A stretch of 64,000 bases of DNA from Choristoneura fumiferana (GCF_025370935.1 NC_133481.1:16724769-16788768); one strand, 5' to 3'. Shown: positions 1 to 10,506, counted from the stretch's first letter. The notes: a model not told the origin generated them from the sequence alone. Program-made: numbers and translations.

Positions 1-1195
1 TGAGGAAGCCGTTTTAATTCCATCGCCGGCTTCTAGTAATAAAATACTTATCCAATCCAAGTTTCAAGGTAGACTGTCCCGAGAATACCCTCGTAAAATT
101 GTTACCCTTTTCGGGACCCGTCGAGGTCTGCCCGGGCACAAAGGAATACTAAGTTATCCTGCGAACTAATTCCACTGTGATGTATTCACATTCCTGTGTC
201 TGCGGGGTTATTTTTGTGAGACTCCATGCATGATTTCCCTGTGATTTCGGTAAGGTTTCCGGTGTATTAGAGATTTTATTAATAGTGTAGAAAATGTTAC
301 ACAAGTTACAAAAACGAACGGCTGCCAGAAAAGTAGGCCAAGTTAGGTTAGAGGATAAATTTAATTCGGCATGGTAACTTTATGCCACCTAAACATTACG
401 CTAAATATTAATCTGCCAAATCAATATCCAATCATCGGCGGTATGTGAAAGTATAGTTCTGAATTAGAAAAATCTGCTAAAAGGATATTATGTGAAACAT
501 AATTCTGCCCTAAGATATTTCTGCCAAATAACATTATGCAAAACAAAAATAATTTTAAAAACTTTCTGCGACACTTTAGTAAACTATTGATCTTGTCTGT
601 TTTCATGGCCAAAATAGTGTTTTTTGTATTTTATTTGTATGTTAGAATTATTGTATATTGGTGTCACTATCCAATGAGGGTTTCTATGACAGACCAATTG
701 GCACTAGTATCGTCAGATCAGTTTTACAACTTTGACATTTGTGTCGCGTTTGTGATTGGTTAAATAATCGAATGAGCCAAGCGCAAGCAAGACTCAAATG
801 TCAAACGGACCACTAGTACCGCCATCTAGTGATATTTGGCCTGTCCCGAAACCCTCGTTGTCAATGTATGTATACCTTCCCGCTGTCGTACAAATGTGTC
901 AATCAACTTCTTCTTGTACCCCGTTGCCATGGTTACGTCCCCTGGACAACTCTTTACTACCATGAGTTTCTATGTTTTCTGTGGTTAAAATTCATCGTGC
1001 GTTCATTTTTGTAATAGTTACTAGCAATAACTACTAAGCACAATAGTAACATATACAATAACAGTTTTTTTCTAAGTCTGTCACTGTCACAAAAGAAAAA
1101 AAAATACAAGTAAAGTTGATTGACCCAAATGGCGTGTGTAGGCAAGTGTGCGTTTGGTGTATGTCGTGTTATGTACGCGTGCGCTTCTGTTGCAG
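1..1195 (+). other. CELF/bru: 3' end of an intron upstream of the 83-nt CELF exon
   Basis: This stretch precedes a clear splice acceptor at 1194-1195 (pyrimidine-rich gcgcttctgttgcag) and is inferred to be intron of the Bruno/CELF gene. No coding sequence was recognised in it. Positions 340-545 carry repeated short words of the type ctgccaaa/ctgctaaa, and 743-850 carry a dispersed repeat annotated separately. The exon encoding the first part of RRM1 (RNP2 side) is not visible here and should lie upstream of the window. Confidence 0.75.
743..850. repeat. dispersed repeat, 'GAGCCAA..CAAGCAAGACT' family copy 1
   Basis: A segment reading tttgtgattggttaaataa, then gagccaagcgcaagcaag, then tcaaacgga and gccatctagtgata recurs in modified form at 7270-7365 and 45580-46090. 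The 45.6 kb copy shows that this sequence is the outer part of an inverted-repeat element. The copy here is partial. I do not recognise a named family. Confidence 0.55.
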
Positions 1196-1278
1196 GGTGC
1201 TGTTTTGTGACGTTTTTCACGCGCAAAGCGGCGTTGAAAGCGCAAGACGCTTTGCACAATATCAAAACGTTGAGCGGG
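1196..1278 (+). CDS. CELF/bru: Bruno/CELF RNA-binding protein, internal 83-nt exon (C-terminal half of RRM1)
   Basis: Seen: the frame after the acceptor AG at 1194-1195 starts with the last two bases of a codon (GG). It reads GCCFVTF, then FTRKAALKAQDALHNIKTLSG, and ends on a codon boundary before a consensus donor GTAAGT at 1279-1284. GCCFVTF fits the RNP1 strand of an RRM, and AALKAQDALHNIKTLSG fits helix 2 and the following turn. Known: Bruno/CELF (CUGBP-Elav-like) proteins bind GU-rich/EDEN-type RNA and control splicing, translation and decay; RRM1 has this sequence signature. The next exon (52250) continues the motif with no frame problem. Which insect paralogue it is (bru1/aret, bru2 or bru3 type) cannot be decided from 44 residues. 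The first codon is presumably Gly, completed by a G from the upstream exon. Any open frame starting at the ATG at 1120 reads through the intron and is not the real start. Confidence 0.93.
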
Positions 1279-1469
1279 GTAAGTGCGTTTCATGTTGTTT
1301 TTTCTATGGGCCATTTAAATAAATACGGCAAATATCTCGCAACAGTTATAGATTTTGATGTTTGTCGTCTCGCTTATATCCTTGTGAGTCCTAGCAAACT
1401 GTATAAAAAACAAACCGGTTGTAGGAATAATAGTGCCGAATGTACACCAGCGCCAATGTCTGCAGGGCT

Positions 1470-1585
1470 ACTACGAAACTCGAAACTCGAAGTTCGTGTC
1501 GTGCGGTCCCTCTGACACTTATACTATTTAATACGAGAGCGAGAGGGACGGTACGATACGAACTTCGAGTTTCGAGTTTCGTAGT
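1470..1585. mobile_element. Foldback MITE with 28-bp perfect terminal arms
   Basis: The left arm 1470-1497 (actacgaaactcgaaactcg...) is the exact reverse complement of 1558-1585. Pairing continues imperfectly to 1514/1540 (tccctct with agaggga), leaving a loop of about 25 nt. GGCTA at 1466-1470 and again at 1586-1590 is a candidate 5-bp target duplication. There is no coding capacity. It lies only 190 nt after the donor of the 83-nt exon. Near-perfect arms suggest a fairly recent insertion. Confidence 0.8.
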
Positions 1586-1774
1586 GGCTAGCCTGACACA
1601 ATAAAGAGTGCATAAATATCTGATACGACTCTTAAGTTATTTCTTGGGCCGGTAGGACAAGTCAGTATTTTTGCACGCTCAGCTATCGCAGATATTAATA
1701 TGCAGATGACTAATGAAAAAGTAACAAAATTAGGAAAATATGACTCTCATCTAAACCTTTGCTATCATTATGGC

Positions 1775-1925
1775 AGGCTATGGCAGGTGGTAGGACTTGT
1801 GGAAGGTAAAATAATATTGCTTGCTTTGAAATAACTGGCACTTGAGGTATTCCATCTTAGGCCTCTAGGCAACGCATCTGCAATATGCAGTTGTCTATGG
1901 GTGGTGGTGATCTCTTACCATCAAG
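1775..1925 (-). repeat. dispersed repeat, minus-strand copy of the 57.86-kb element
   Basis: Read on the minus strand, blocks such as taagagatcaccaccaccc, atgcgttgcctagaggccta, gaggcctaagatgg and cacttgaggt match the plus-strand copy at 57860-58140 in the same order. This copy is shorter and gapped. The sequence has no convincing frame and looks like a noncoding element or the untranslated end of a retroelement. Confidence 0.65.
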
Positions 1926-2921
1926 ACCTTTGCTATCATTAATTAGAAAAAATCGGGACTCAGGAGGATTACACATACCACCGCTGTGCACAGCTTAGAC
2001 CTCCACTAAGAACGAGGGGAGAAAGATTTTGATACTATCAATCAATATTAAGCTACAAGTTAAGCGCTGTGCTACAGTGTTGTCAAATTACAGCATAATG
2101 CACAAAATAATGGCTGTTGCACAAGTTTTAATGTCTTAAAAGTTTTTTAACCTTTTTTCTTTCTCGGAGATATTGCCGTAGTTCTTTCATAGTCCTGTGC
2201 TGATATCGAGAAAGATCAATTTATATAAAGTTTTTACTTTGACACATTGTAACGTAGACTTTCAATATATACTTTTTTTACAGTATTTGAATATGAATTG
2301 GTCTTTCTTTAAATGTCCTTAAATGTTTATTTGTATTAATAATTATGATAATTAAGTAAAAAATCTAAAGATTGATAGCTTGAGATCCAAAAATGATTGA
2401 TATAACTTATTTAAAAAATAAATGTACACACGTTTTTAAAATATGAACTAAGACATCCAAATTACCTAATCCGAATGGCATTATTTAGCTTACATAACTT
2501 GTTTTTCTTTCTCAAAGCAAGCTTGACAGCTTTAGTATATAGGCAAGCAAGAGGCTACCTTTTATCTCTGTCTCTCGGCGTATAACAAAGCGAGCTGCCT
2601 GCACCTGACAGGCTTAACCGCGGTGTGCGATACTGATCGATCGCCTAAAGCGGCCTGAAGACCTACTTGGGTAATATAAGAGGGGTTATAACGACACGGC
2701 GACTATGTACGCTATACATTGCGCAGTCAAGACGCTCGCCATACAGTGGTTTCCTGGTAACACACACAATGAACAGAAAACTCTTACTGTGGATCCAATC
2801 GTGCACTGTTACGGCCGGACTGTTATGCAGGCGTTGATATTATTATTCTGTACTTTACGTTCTTCAATTACGCTGTATTGTATTGTGTTGTATAACTCTT
2901 TATTGTACAGTACCAGGGCGT

Positions 2922-3012
2922 TTTCCCAGAGATAAGACCAAGCTAGATCGATTTTTCATCCCCGAAAACTCCCACATACCAAATTTCATCGAAATCGCTG
3001 GAGCCGTTTCCG
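2922..3012 (+). repeat. LINE-like 3' UTR repeat (copy 1 of 3)
   Basis: The block gttttcccagagataagacc, agctagatcgatttttcatc, cccgaaaactc, taccaaatttcatcgaaat and ccgtttccgagat occurs almost unchanged in reverse complement at 48066-48172. A 5' piece occurs at 23837-23876. The phrase 'caaatttcatcgaaatcg..gccgttt' is typical of insect non-LTR 3' regions, so a LINE tail is the inference. Confidence 0.7.
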
Positions 3013-3289
3013 AGATTCTGACTATATACAAGAATTGATCGTTTAAATGTATGTATTACATAATGCACATAAAATTAACAGATTATATCGAGAAACCAAT
3101 GTACAAAGGAGATCTTATCCCGTAATGGGATCTCTTCCCGTTAATCTCTGAACGATTGGCAGTACAACGTAAAGAGGAATAGACACGTCTTTAAATTATA
3201 ACCTACCATAATAATTGAATAACGAACAACTTTAAAAAAATCTCACGTCTCTTAACTCAGCGGTTAAGATTGTGAGATTTTATATAGAC

Positions 3290-3395
3290 CCCGTGGGAAT
3301 ATCTACATACATACCAAAATGTATCCAAATCTATATCTAGCTGTTTTAGCGTAAAAGCGTAATTAGATAACAAACTTTTACATGTATAATATTAC
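3290..3395 (+). repeat. decayed LINE-like tail ('CCCGTGGGAATATC...TTTTAGCG')
   Basis: The sequence contains ccccgtgggaatatc, a spacer, ataccaaaatgtatccaaat, gctgttttagcgtaaaag and a tail like tttacatgtataatatta. The same order is seen, better preserved, at 16832-17182 and 37680-37990. It is a short decayed copy. Confidence 0.5.
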
Positions 3396-3879
3396 TAGCT
3401 GTTTCCCTCGACGTCGTCAGAAAAATATTCTTTCTTCCCTCTCGCTTTGCCGCAGTAACTCTAGTTATGTATAATTTTCCGGAATGAAAATTGCCCTATA
3501 TTTTAATCCAGGTTGTAAACTGTGTGCCCAAATTCATCCAGATCCATCGCTCTGTTATTTGCATGATTAAGTTACAAACATTTAAAAAAAATCTTCGATA
3601 ATATTGGTAGGGATGTTAGTAGGAGTAGTAGAAGAGCCAGCTTTATTGACAGCAAAAGTGCAACACTATTTATTTATACATGGCGATATTACCCGCTCGC
3701 TTTTTACAATTTTATTCTCAAGTAGATACTCGTATCGAATTGAATGGCAAGAATGATGCTAGAACGCTCTTTATGTTGAATCCTGGTATTGGAAACATAT
3801 TCAGGATCGATTCAAGTAAATCCTGCAACATGCGACACAGATCCTTTTTTAAGCTCCCCTATGCAAAAGGACGCGTTAT

Positions 3880-3965
3880 AGGTTTAACATGTGTGTATCT
3901 GCGTTTCCGTAACTCTGTCTGTGGCGCCGTACTGCCCAAACGGATGGCCTGATTCGGACGCGATT
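3880..3965 (+). repeat. LINE-like 3' UTR, 'CTGTGGCNCCGTA' family copy 1
   Basis: The text aactctgtctgtggcgccgt, then ccaaacggatggcctgattc matches the better copies at 51895-52090 and 57655-57850 (gtctgtggcaccgtagctc, then acgggtggaccaatttgga). The family is recognised only by this shared untranslated-type sequence; no reverse transcriptase is attached. Confidence 0.5.
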
Positions 3966-4070
3966 TTACTTAAATAGATTTTTTTATCGCGACGATTCTT
4001 AAATAAATTTTATAAAAACTGTTAAGACGCATTGAAGTGTTAAGCTCCGTTTCTACCAATAATTTACGTG

Positions 4071-4222
4071 GGTGTGTTGCTAGGAATGTGTTTTTCATTA
4101 ACCAATATAAACTCGCGCAGGACATCTCTGGTGGAAACAGCTGAGCGTAGCGAGGCGAGGTAAATGAAGTGTTTCTATTGGTTAATAAAAAACACATTTC
4201 TCGTAACACATCCTCGCACATT
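4071..4222. mobile_element. MITE, TGCGAGGATGTGTT family, copy A
   Basis: The right end carries aacacatcctcgcaca and the left end gtgtgttgctaggaatgtg, with inner arms tttttcattaaccaata and tattggttaataaaaaaca pairing. The centre (catctctggtggaaacagct, gagcgtagcgaggcgaggta) is nearly identical to copy B at 23271-23440. Together the copies define a noncoding inverted-repeat element of about 150-165 bp. Confidence 0.75.
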
Positions 4223-5397
4223 TATCGTAAATTTTTTTTAACAAGTACCTATTCAAGTCTCGCAACATGACACCAGCAATCACCCGCCTTTTTTAACCTG
4301 AGCAAAACACAACTCTCCAATAGATTTTGGATAGCAATTGCTAGTTATAATGTCACTTATTTGCTAACTCAGTCAACGCATCATAATTTTACAGTTATCG
4401 AAAATCTTATCTGTTTTCAGGGCTAAAATAATTGTACTTAATTATTACTGTTTTATGGTGTAAACTACCCTTTTCCGTTCTAATAAGTCATTGAGTCATA
4501 ACTTCCGCATTTCCCCCGCTCGATTTATTAAGTTTCCGAATTTCCACGGCGCCGTAATAGCCCCACACGTATCACGATATTCGCGGGAACATAGTATCGA
4601 TACTGAGCCAAATTGTTATCGAATACAATCGAATTACCGATTCTTTCTGCAGCGCGTGCCTTTCCCGGTCGTCACAGGGTGGAAAGAGGAGCAGAAGGTT
4701 AAAATTAATATAATTTTTGATCGAAGTAAATTTTGTTGTAATTACATAGTGTGGTTTTGCTAGTAGGCTATGCAAGGTGGAAAAGTCTGACGCAATTTGA
4801 AAACAAGTAGTTTAAATGCAAAAGCAAAAAAGTAGTTTAATAGCTTTTGAGCTGCTCTATCAGCTCTCAACGGTTTGTCGTTGGTTTCTGGGACAACCTG
4901 TATTGATTTGTTTTGCTTGTACTAATGATTAACTAAAAGAGCCCTTTGTGGCCTACTTGCAGAATAAATGATTTGATTTTGAGAAGAAGAAAAAAATATA
5001 CGAGGCTATAATAATATATTTTTAATTGGTCAGAAAACAGGCTTAGCACGTCCAGGGTATTTAACTAGTAAGATACCAGTTTTTTTTAAACTTTGACCAT
5101 TATTCTTCCGTGTTGTTTGTCTAAAAGAAAATTATAACTAACTTACTGCTGTTTCCCCTATTCTGCGATACCGCGTCTTCATCTCGTGATAATTCAATTC
5201 CATTATATTATCGGGGTTTTCTCTCTCGATTGATTCCGATCTCCGGAGTGGCAGGTGAGGCGCCATTTTGTATACAGACATAACGCACGGTGATTGGTCG
5301 ACATTGTTTGCTACTTACTGTTACTAGGCAAAGAATGGCAGACAATTTTGTATAATATAGTCGTGTTTTGTTTTAATTTGGGTTGAATTATTTGAAC

Positions 5398-5530
5398 TAG
5401 CTTTTGCCCGCGGCATTACTCGCGTGAACTGTTTTGTTAGTAGTTGAAATAAAATTCCGGTATTATTCTAAAAAAAACTATCGTGGCCTTAATTTTTTTA
5501 CGAAGAACACTCCTGCAAAATTTCATGTTT
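5398..5530 (+). repeat. 5' part of a 'tagcttttgcccgcggc' repeat
   Basis: It begins ctagcttttgcccgcggcat and tactcgcgtg, the usual opening of the lepidopteran element whose other end reads tttcgcatttataata. The interior is decayed and the 3' end is not recognised. Better copies are at 16832, 37680 and 44972. Confidence 0.45.
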
Positions 5531-6167
5531 CTAGACTTTGAACTTTTTTCTGACTGTAACTTTGCAAAAAAGTTTATATACCTAGTTAGTACTTAACTGC
5601 TAAGACAACTATGTAAATTGAGTCGATACTTAGTTATTATGCTAATATCACTCCGATAAATAACTAAACACGAACGGTTTAGTCACGTAACTCTGGCTTT
5701 TGGTAAGAATACTTTTGTAACCTTTCGAAATTCATGTGCGACATTACATTTGAAATTAGACGATATTGTTGACTTACTATGTGCGTGTTATTCCAACCTC
5801 TTAGGTCAAAAAGGGATGCACAAAGCTACCTAACATCGCTAGCTATCGTGCTGGCCGGACAGAAAGTGTTGAATTAAAAGTAAACACTTTTTCTTCAACA
5901 TGACAAAGACTGTGGCCTAATGCATTCAGCCAACAAACTTCCCTTCCGTTTATACTGTAGGTTCTTTATCGTTCCCCGTCTAAACGTCAGTCGTTCACGC
6001 CTTTTAATTGGCGAGGTACTTTATCGGCGCGATCGAGGAAGCGGCCAATTAACGTGGCGTGTACACAGCAAAGCTTTTTGAATTAAGAACTTGTAACACT
6101 GGCTTTAGGAAAGACAGTTTAAGTCATATTAGTAGGTGAGGGGTCTGTAAAAAAAAGAGAAAGAAGC

Positions 6168-6352
6168 AACCTGAGATATGTGTGCATAGGAGAAATTTAT
6201 GTCTAGACTCCTGTCCAGCGGTGGTGTAGGGGTTATAGCACGTAGCACGGATTGCTGAGGACCTGGGTTCGATTCCCAGCGCTGGTCTCTTTTTCTGGTT
6301 TTTCTGTGTTTTTCTGGTCTCAGTTTGTATTTTCGATAGGGGTTGTTTTGTC
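6168..6352 (+). mobile_element. tRNA-derived SINE, family 1, copy A
   Basis: The order is a leader (ctgagatatgtgtgcatagg), ccagcggtggtgtaggggtt, a Pol III B-box-like gggttcgattccc at about 6267, then tctttttctggtttttctgt and cagtttgtattttcg. The leader matches the minus-strand copy at 9912-10080, so it belongs to the element. The 3' tail (tacaaaaagattccaaaaa) found in copies D and E is missing, so this copy is 3'-truncated. Confidence 0.8.
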
Positions 6353-6744
6353 ACTAGAAAAAGAAAAATATTATAATAATCATATAGGGTGACACAATTT
6401 CATATCGGTTAGTGTTAGCAAGTCTGTAGTTACAGTAACTACGGACTGTTTCATAATAAGTAACATTTACTTACAGCTCATGATGTCATGACGTACAAAA
6501 TCGATATCCAAATAGAAATAATGTAAGTTTTATTTTTCAGTACAACCGGGGTTCGATTCCCGAACTGAGTACTTTTTTTTTAAATCTATTTATGCAGTTT
6601 TTGCCATCGAAGACATGGTTCCTAAAAATACATCTTTTTATGTCTTTACATTTTCAGACTTGCCCATACTGACCGATTTAAAGCGACAATTTCAGATTTA
6701 ATTAAGACCCCATAAAATATGAATTTACGTACTTTTTAGTTAGG

Positions 6745-6835
6745 GCTTCGTATCTCCAAAGAAAAAACAGAACCCTTATAGGATCACTTTGTTTTCCGTC
6801 GGTCTCTCTGTCTGTCAAGACTCTTTTTATCAGGA
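6745..6835 (+). repeat. 'GGTTCCGT' repeat, end fragment
   Basis: The sequence gggcttcgtatctccaaag, aacagaacccttataggatc, actttgttttccgtcggtc, ctctgtctgtcaagac is the common end of a dispersed repeat that recurs at 12690-12785 (reverse), 25685-25760 (reverse), 41690-41785 (reverse) and 46862-46945 (forward). Confidence 0.7.
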
Positions 6836-7269
6836 ACGCGTGGATGTATAAAGCTGAAGTAAATAAATACCTTTCTTACTGGGTTCTAATTTCAACTTAA
6901 AATCGCGCCTCACTTTTACAACATTAAACTAGGTCAAAACTGGCGTGTTTTCGCGCCTCTGTGTCCCAAGTATTCCGTCAGCAAAATTATGTTCATTCAC
7001 TAAATTCAATAAAATGTTGCAAGTCGAAGGCGCAACTTGTGAATTCAAGTCAGTTGGGTAAGGTCCCGCGTTAATCGCCTAAGTTGGCTCCAGTTATGTC
7101 TTTACACAGATTTTGCGCATAGCATAGTTGAAGGGTTCAGCCGTAGTATAAAACCAGCAGGAAATCTCCGAACACGCTTGCTTTGTTCATTCTAAGCGCA
7201 ATCGCTCGTTCTCTTCCGCTCCAGTGGACCTATTTAATTTTTGAAGTAACATCACTGGAAAATAACATT

Positions 7270-7365
7270 CGCAAGGAATTGATTAACAGATAATTAAGCC
7301 AATTGCAAGCAAGATGAACGTAGAATGGATTTCACAATACTAGCGCCATCTAGTGATACTGCATT
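7270..7365. repeat. dispersed repeat, 'CAAGCAAGA..CTAGCGCCATCTAGTGATA' copy 2
   Basis: The segment gataattaagccaattgcaa, gcaagatgaacg and actagcgccatctagtgata matches the arrangement at 743-850 and at 45580-46090, with base changes. It directly precedes a truncated SINE (7385). Confidence 0.5.
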
Positions 7366-7384
7366 CGTCGGAAAACCCTCCTCA

Positions 7385-7560
7385 CAGACAATACCGAGGA
7401 CCTGGGTTCGATTCCCAGTGTTGGTCTTATTTTTCTGGTTTTTCTGTGCATCTATATTTCAGTTTGTATTTTCAATTTAGGTTTTACGGGTTGACCGTAA
7501 AAGTAAAAATTTGGAATTGAAATAAAAAATACAAAAAGATTTCAAAAAACCAATCTTATT
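7385..7560 (+). mobile_element. SINE family 1, copy B (5'-truncated)
   Basis: It starts inside the tRNA-like head (aataccgaggacctgggttc, then gattcccagtgttggtct) and continues without a break through the body (tctggtttttctgtgcatct, cagtttgtattttcaattta, cgggttgaccgtaaaagt) to the tail (gaaataaaaaatacaaaaag, ccaatctta). The tail is intact and the 5' half is missing, as expected from incomplete reverse transcription. Confidence 0.85.
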
Positions 7561-7617
7561 CTGATGTGGCTCCGCCCGCTGATGTTACGAAGCCATCTCA
7601 TTCGACATCTCATTCAG

Positions 7618-7863
7618 ACGACCGGATGGCGAAGTGGTTAGAGAACCTGACTACGAAGCTTGAGGTCCCGGGTTCGATTCCTGGCTGGGGTAGATATATG
7701 TATGAATAATAGGAATGTTTGTTCTCGGATCTTGGATGTTTAATATGTATTTAAGTATGTATTTATCTATATTATTATGTTTATCCGTTGCCTAATATCC
7801 ATAGTATAAGCTGTGCTTAGTTTGGGACTAGGTCAATTGGTGTCAAGTGTCCCATGATATTTA
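7618..7863 (+). mobile_element. tRNA-derived SINE, family 3, copy A
   Basis: The head gaccggatggcgaagtggtt holds an A-box-like tggcgaagtggtta and a B-box-like gggttcgattcc at about 7671. The body has gttctcggatcttggatgtt, ttaatatgtatttaagtatg, ttatccgttgcctaatatcc, agcttgctta-type sequence and tttgggactaggtcaattgg ending near ccatgatatttattta. The minus-strand copy at 56636-56865 has the same blocks in reverse order. Confidence 0.85.
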
Positions 7864-8265
7864 TTTACTTATTCTTCTACCAATGTCAATATTAATGCGT
7901 GTATGTTTGATTACTTATTCAGCAGATTGTTTGTAGATTGCTTACTAAGTTTATACTGTGGTGGAATCCCCACAGGATGTAGATTAGAAGGGTCGAGCGA
8001 GGCATGAAGATATATTACAGATCCTCTTGTCGATATCCTGAAATCTGTACTATGTTAATAAAGACACGAGTTTGGAGTAAATTTTATTGAGATGGCTCTC
8101 TATTTGACATTGGTCTCTACGGTATATAAAGGGAGGATTGAACTAGCTATAAATACGATAGTTCAAATACAGTTCTAATGTAAACTTTCAGTAAAATTAG
8201 CTCAGAATTGTATTTGTTCTTACTCTTTTGCTCTTACTAATATATAATATTATTATCTTACTTAT

Positions 8266-8596
8266 ATTGTAAACGCCGGCTCGCACCTCCGAGTTAAAAG
8301 CCGTGGTGGCCTAGTGGTTTGACCTATCGCCTCTCAAACAAAGGGTCGTGGGTTCAAACCCCGGGTCGCACCTCTGAGTTTTTCCAAACTCATGTGCGGA
8401 ATTACATTTGAAATTTACCACGAGCTTTGCGGTGAAGGAAACCTGCACAAACTTGCGAAGCAATTCAATGGTGCGTGTGAAGTTCCCAATCCGCACTGGG
8501 CCCGCGTGGGAACTATAGCCCAAGCCCTCTTGTTCTGAGAGGAGGCCTGTGCCCTGCAGTGGGACGTATATAGGCTGGGATGATGATTGTAAACGC
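8266..8596 (+). mobile_element. tRNA-derived SINE, family 2, copy A, with target duplication
   Basis: An 11-bp direct repeat ATTGTAAACGC (8266-8276 and 8586-8596) flanks the element. The head gccgtggtggcctagtggtt contains A- and B-box-like sequences (gggttcaaacc at about 8351). The body has acatttgaaatttaccacga, gctttgcggtgaaggaa, cccaatccgcactgggccc and the 3' end ggcctgtgccctgcagtggg, acgtatataggctgggatga. The 3' end resembles RTE-type LINE tails. The first 24 bases after the left target copy (cggctcgcacctccgagtt...) repeat an internal part of the same SINE, so this copy has an extra 5' piece. Confidence 0.9.
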
Positions 8597-8773
8597 GAAA
8601 CTAGCACTATCTGCTCGCCGTTTACCTTTTGACGCTTTAACCGCTGAACAGATTTAAATGAAATTGAGTTTGGGTAACTTGATGGTAAACGATCACCGTC
8701 ACGTCTCCGTGAGACCCAGGAACCCCAAAAGAGCTGCTAGTCCATTGCCGGCCATTATGAGGTCATTTTTTTT

Positions 8774-8915
8774 AAATAGCCTGCACACTGTCCAACTGCT
8801 GGGCAAAGGCCTCTCCTCTTGACCTCCACAACTCCCGTTCTGACGCAATGTCAGGCCAGTTCTTTGCGCACGTGCCCAAATCGTTTCGCCATCGGTCTGC
8901 CTCGATGTCGCTGAA
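8774..8915 (-). pseudogene. RTE-type LINE ORF C-terminus, fragment
   Basis: On the minus strand one frame reads DRWRNDLGTCAKNWPDIAS and SRGEAFAQQLDS, a pattern (RW..D, W...A..R..W...GEA..QQ) known at the C-terminal end of RTE-clade non-LTR retrotransposon proteins in insects. Only about 45 codons remain. There is no attached reverse transcriptase or endonuclease domain. Confidence 0.7.
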
Positions 8916-9047
8916 CATTAAGATAGCTATGTAGCAGAACAATATGTATATTTTTTCCTGAAAAATGCCAATATCAATAGGGATTTTTATAGGGAGAACT
9001 ACTGACTGGGATTGATTCTAAAATTTCACTAACAACAGATATTTTTA

Positions 9048-9210
9048 TTTGTAGTAAACTAGTTTTTGCTATCTGGCGTGATCTATGCCATTTTCCAGGA
9101 TGAAAAATATCCTTTATCCGTCCCAAGGTCTCATACTACATATTTTCATACCAAATTTTATCCGAAATGGTTCTGAGTCACTTTCACATTTATAATTTTA
9201 GCGTAGAAGT
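9048..9210 (+). repeat. decayed 'tagttttt..accaaatttt..cacatttataatttta' repeat
   Basis: It contains aactagtttttgctatctgg, a middle with ataccaaattttatccgaaa, and a tail tttcacatttataattttag. This is the order of the element best preserved at 16832-17182. It is strongly diverged. Confidence 0.4.
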
Positions 9211-9911
9211 TCTTCTATCTTAGGAAACAAGCACTTCGAATCTGAGTCGTCAAATTCTTAGTGACTGGCTCTCCACACAGTCTGTATGTGACGAACGGTA
9301 GTAGAGTTTTTTTTCCTTATTGCCACTATATTATCCAGTAAATAATATGTAATACAGAACCGGTTGTCCGTCGCTCGACGGCCATGAATCAATCGCGCAC
9401 CGGCGGCGTGCTGTGATGTCAGGGCTGATACTTGGAGTTATTATTAAATGAACCTACTATATATTTAATTGGTATCCAAACCACGTTATTAAGTCAATGT
9501 CGTAAATCTTATGAAGAGTCTCTTCGTGCGAAGATAATCCTGTCTGGACCACCAGAATTTCACCACATTTCAGCTCAATCGGATACTAATAAGTGGTAGA
9601 AAATGGTTAACAAATTTTGAAGGTTATATACATACATGTAAGTATAATACAAGCTTGTAACAATGCAGCCACGTTACATTGATAGCTCTCCGGACCTATG
9701 TTAGACCTCAATGTTATCATCAGTGTGTCAGTAAAGTTAGTATGGACTAGTCTAGATTTAGTTAACCACGGTAGGTAGGAGCGTACAAGTGGTATCTTTA
9801 TCTCAGTATATTTGTTACGGTTTGCATCCCGTCATAAATAGATTAAATTACCGTGAAACATCAAAAACTTCTTTAGCTCATCAAGTCAAACAGATTAAAC
9901 ATTCACATTCC

Positions 9912-10080
9912 GAAAATACAAACTGAAATATAGATGTATAGAAAAACCAGAAAAATAAGACCAGCGCTGGAAATCGAACCCAGGTGCTCGGCATTCCGTG
10001 CCACGTGCTATACCGCTACACCACCACTGGACAGTGATACAGACACGAATTTCTCCTATGCACCACATATCTCAGCTTGT
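9912..10080 (-). mobile_element. SINE family 1, copy C
   Basis: On the minus strand it reads the leader ctgagatatgtggtgcatag, ccagtggtggtgtagcggta, a degenerate B box (gggttcgatttcc), tcttatttttctggtttttc and cagtttgtattttcg. As in copy A the 3' tail is absent. A separate pair of tails of this family lies about 130 bp away at 10208-10335. Confidence 0.8.
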
Positions 10081-10207
10081 TTGTTTTCTTATTTAGTCCC
10101 TTAAGCAGCGACACTAGCGACATCTATGCTGTAGCCCTCATCGAGAAACTTTCGGCACCCCATTGGAACTAAAAGCTGACCCGGACAAGAGATGTCGTTA
10201 TTATGCA

Positions 10208-10335
10208 ATCAAATTAAGATTGTTTTTTTGGAATATTTTTGTATTTTTTATTTCATTTCCAAAATTTTTGTTACTTGACAAAAAAAAATTGTAGTTGAAA
10301 TAAAAATACAAAAAGATTCCAAAATACCTATCTTT
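10208..10335. repeat. two SINE family 1 tails in inverted orientation
   Basis: Positions 10208-10275 are the reverse complement of the family 1 tail (attccaaaaa...tacaaaaatattcc type). Positions 10283-10335 are the same tail in forward orientation (gttgaaataaaaatacaaaa, agattccaaaat). No head is attached to either, so this is a palindrome made of 3' ends only. Confidence 0.65.
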
Positions 10336-10506
10336 ACATTCACATTCAATTAAGTACATCCAACGTATCCTATAAAGGATATAGAACTGAGCTTCACAAG
10401 ACATTTTATAGCACATTTTGCCAATTTCTGATGACTCAAAGACGTGACATTATCTCGAATAAAAATTTCCAGTCGCTGTTGAAGTAACCTGGATGCATTT
10501 TGTGGT

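Noticed and set aside
1120..1515. Open frame of 131 codons beginning at an ATG
   Set aside because: Its central part is the real 83-nt exon, but the upstream and downstream parts are intron read through splice sites; the ATG is not a start codon.
7620..7695. tRNA gene
   Set aside because: A- and B-box-like sequences are present, but the acceptor stem does not close and the same head with a long body recurs at 56.8 kb, so it is a SINE. The same applies to the heads at 6230, 8300, 17486, 24725, 24870, 39795 and 45740.
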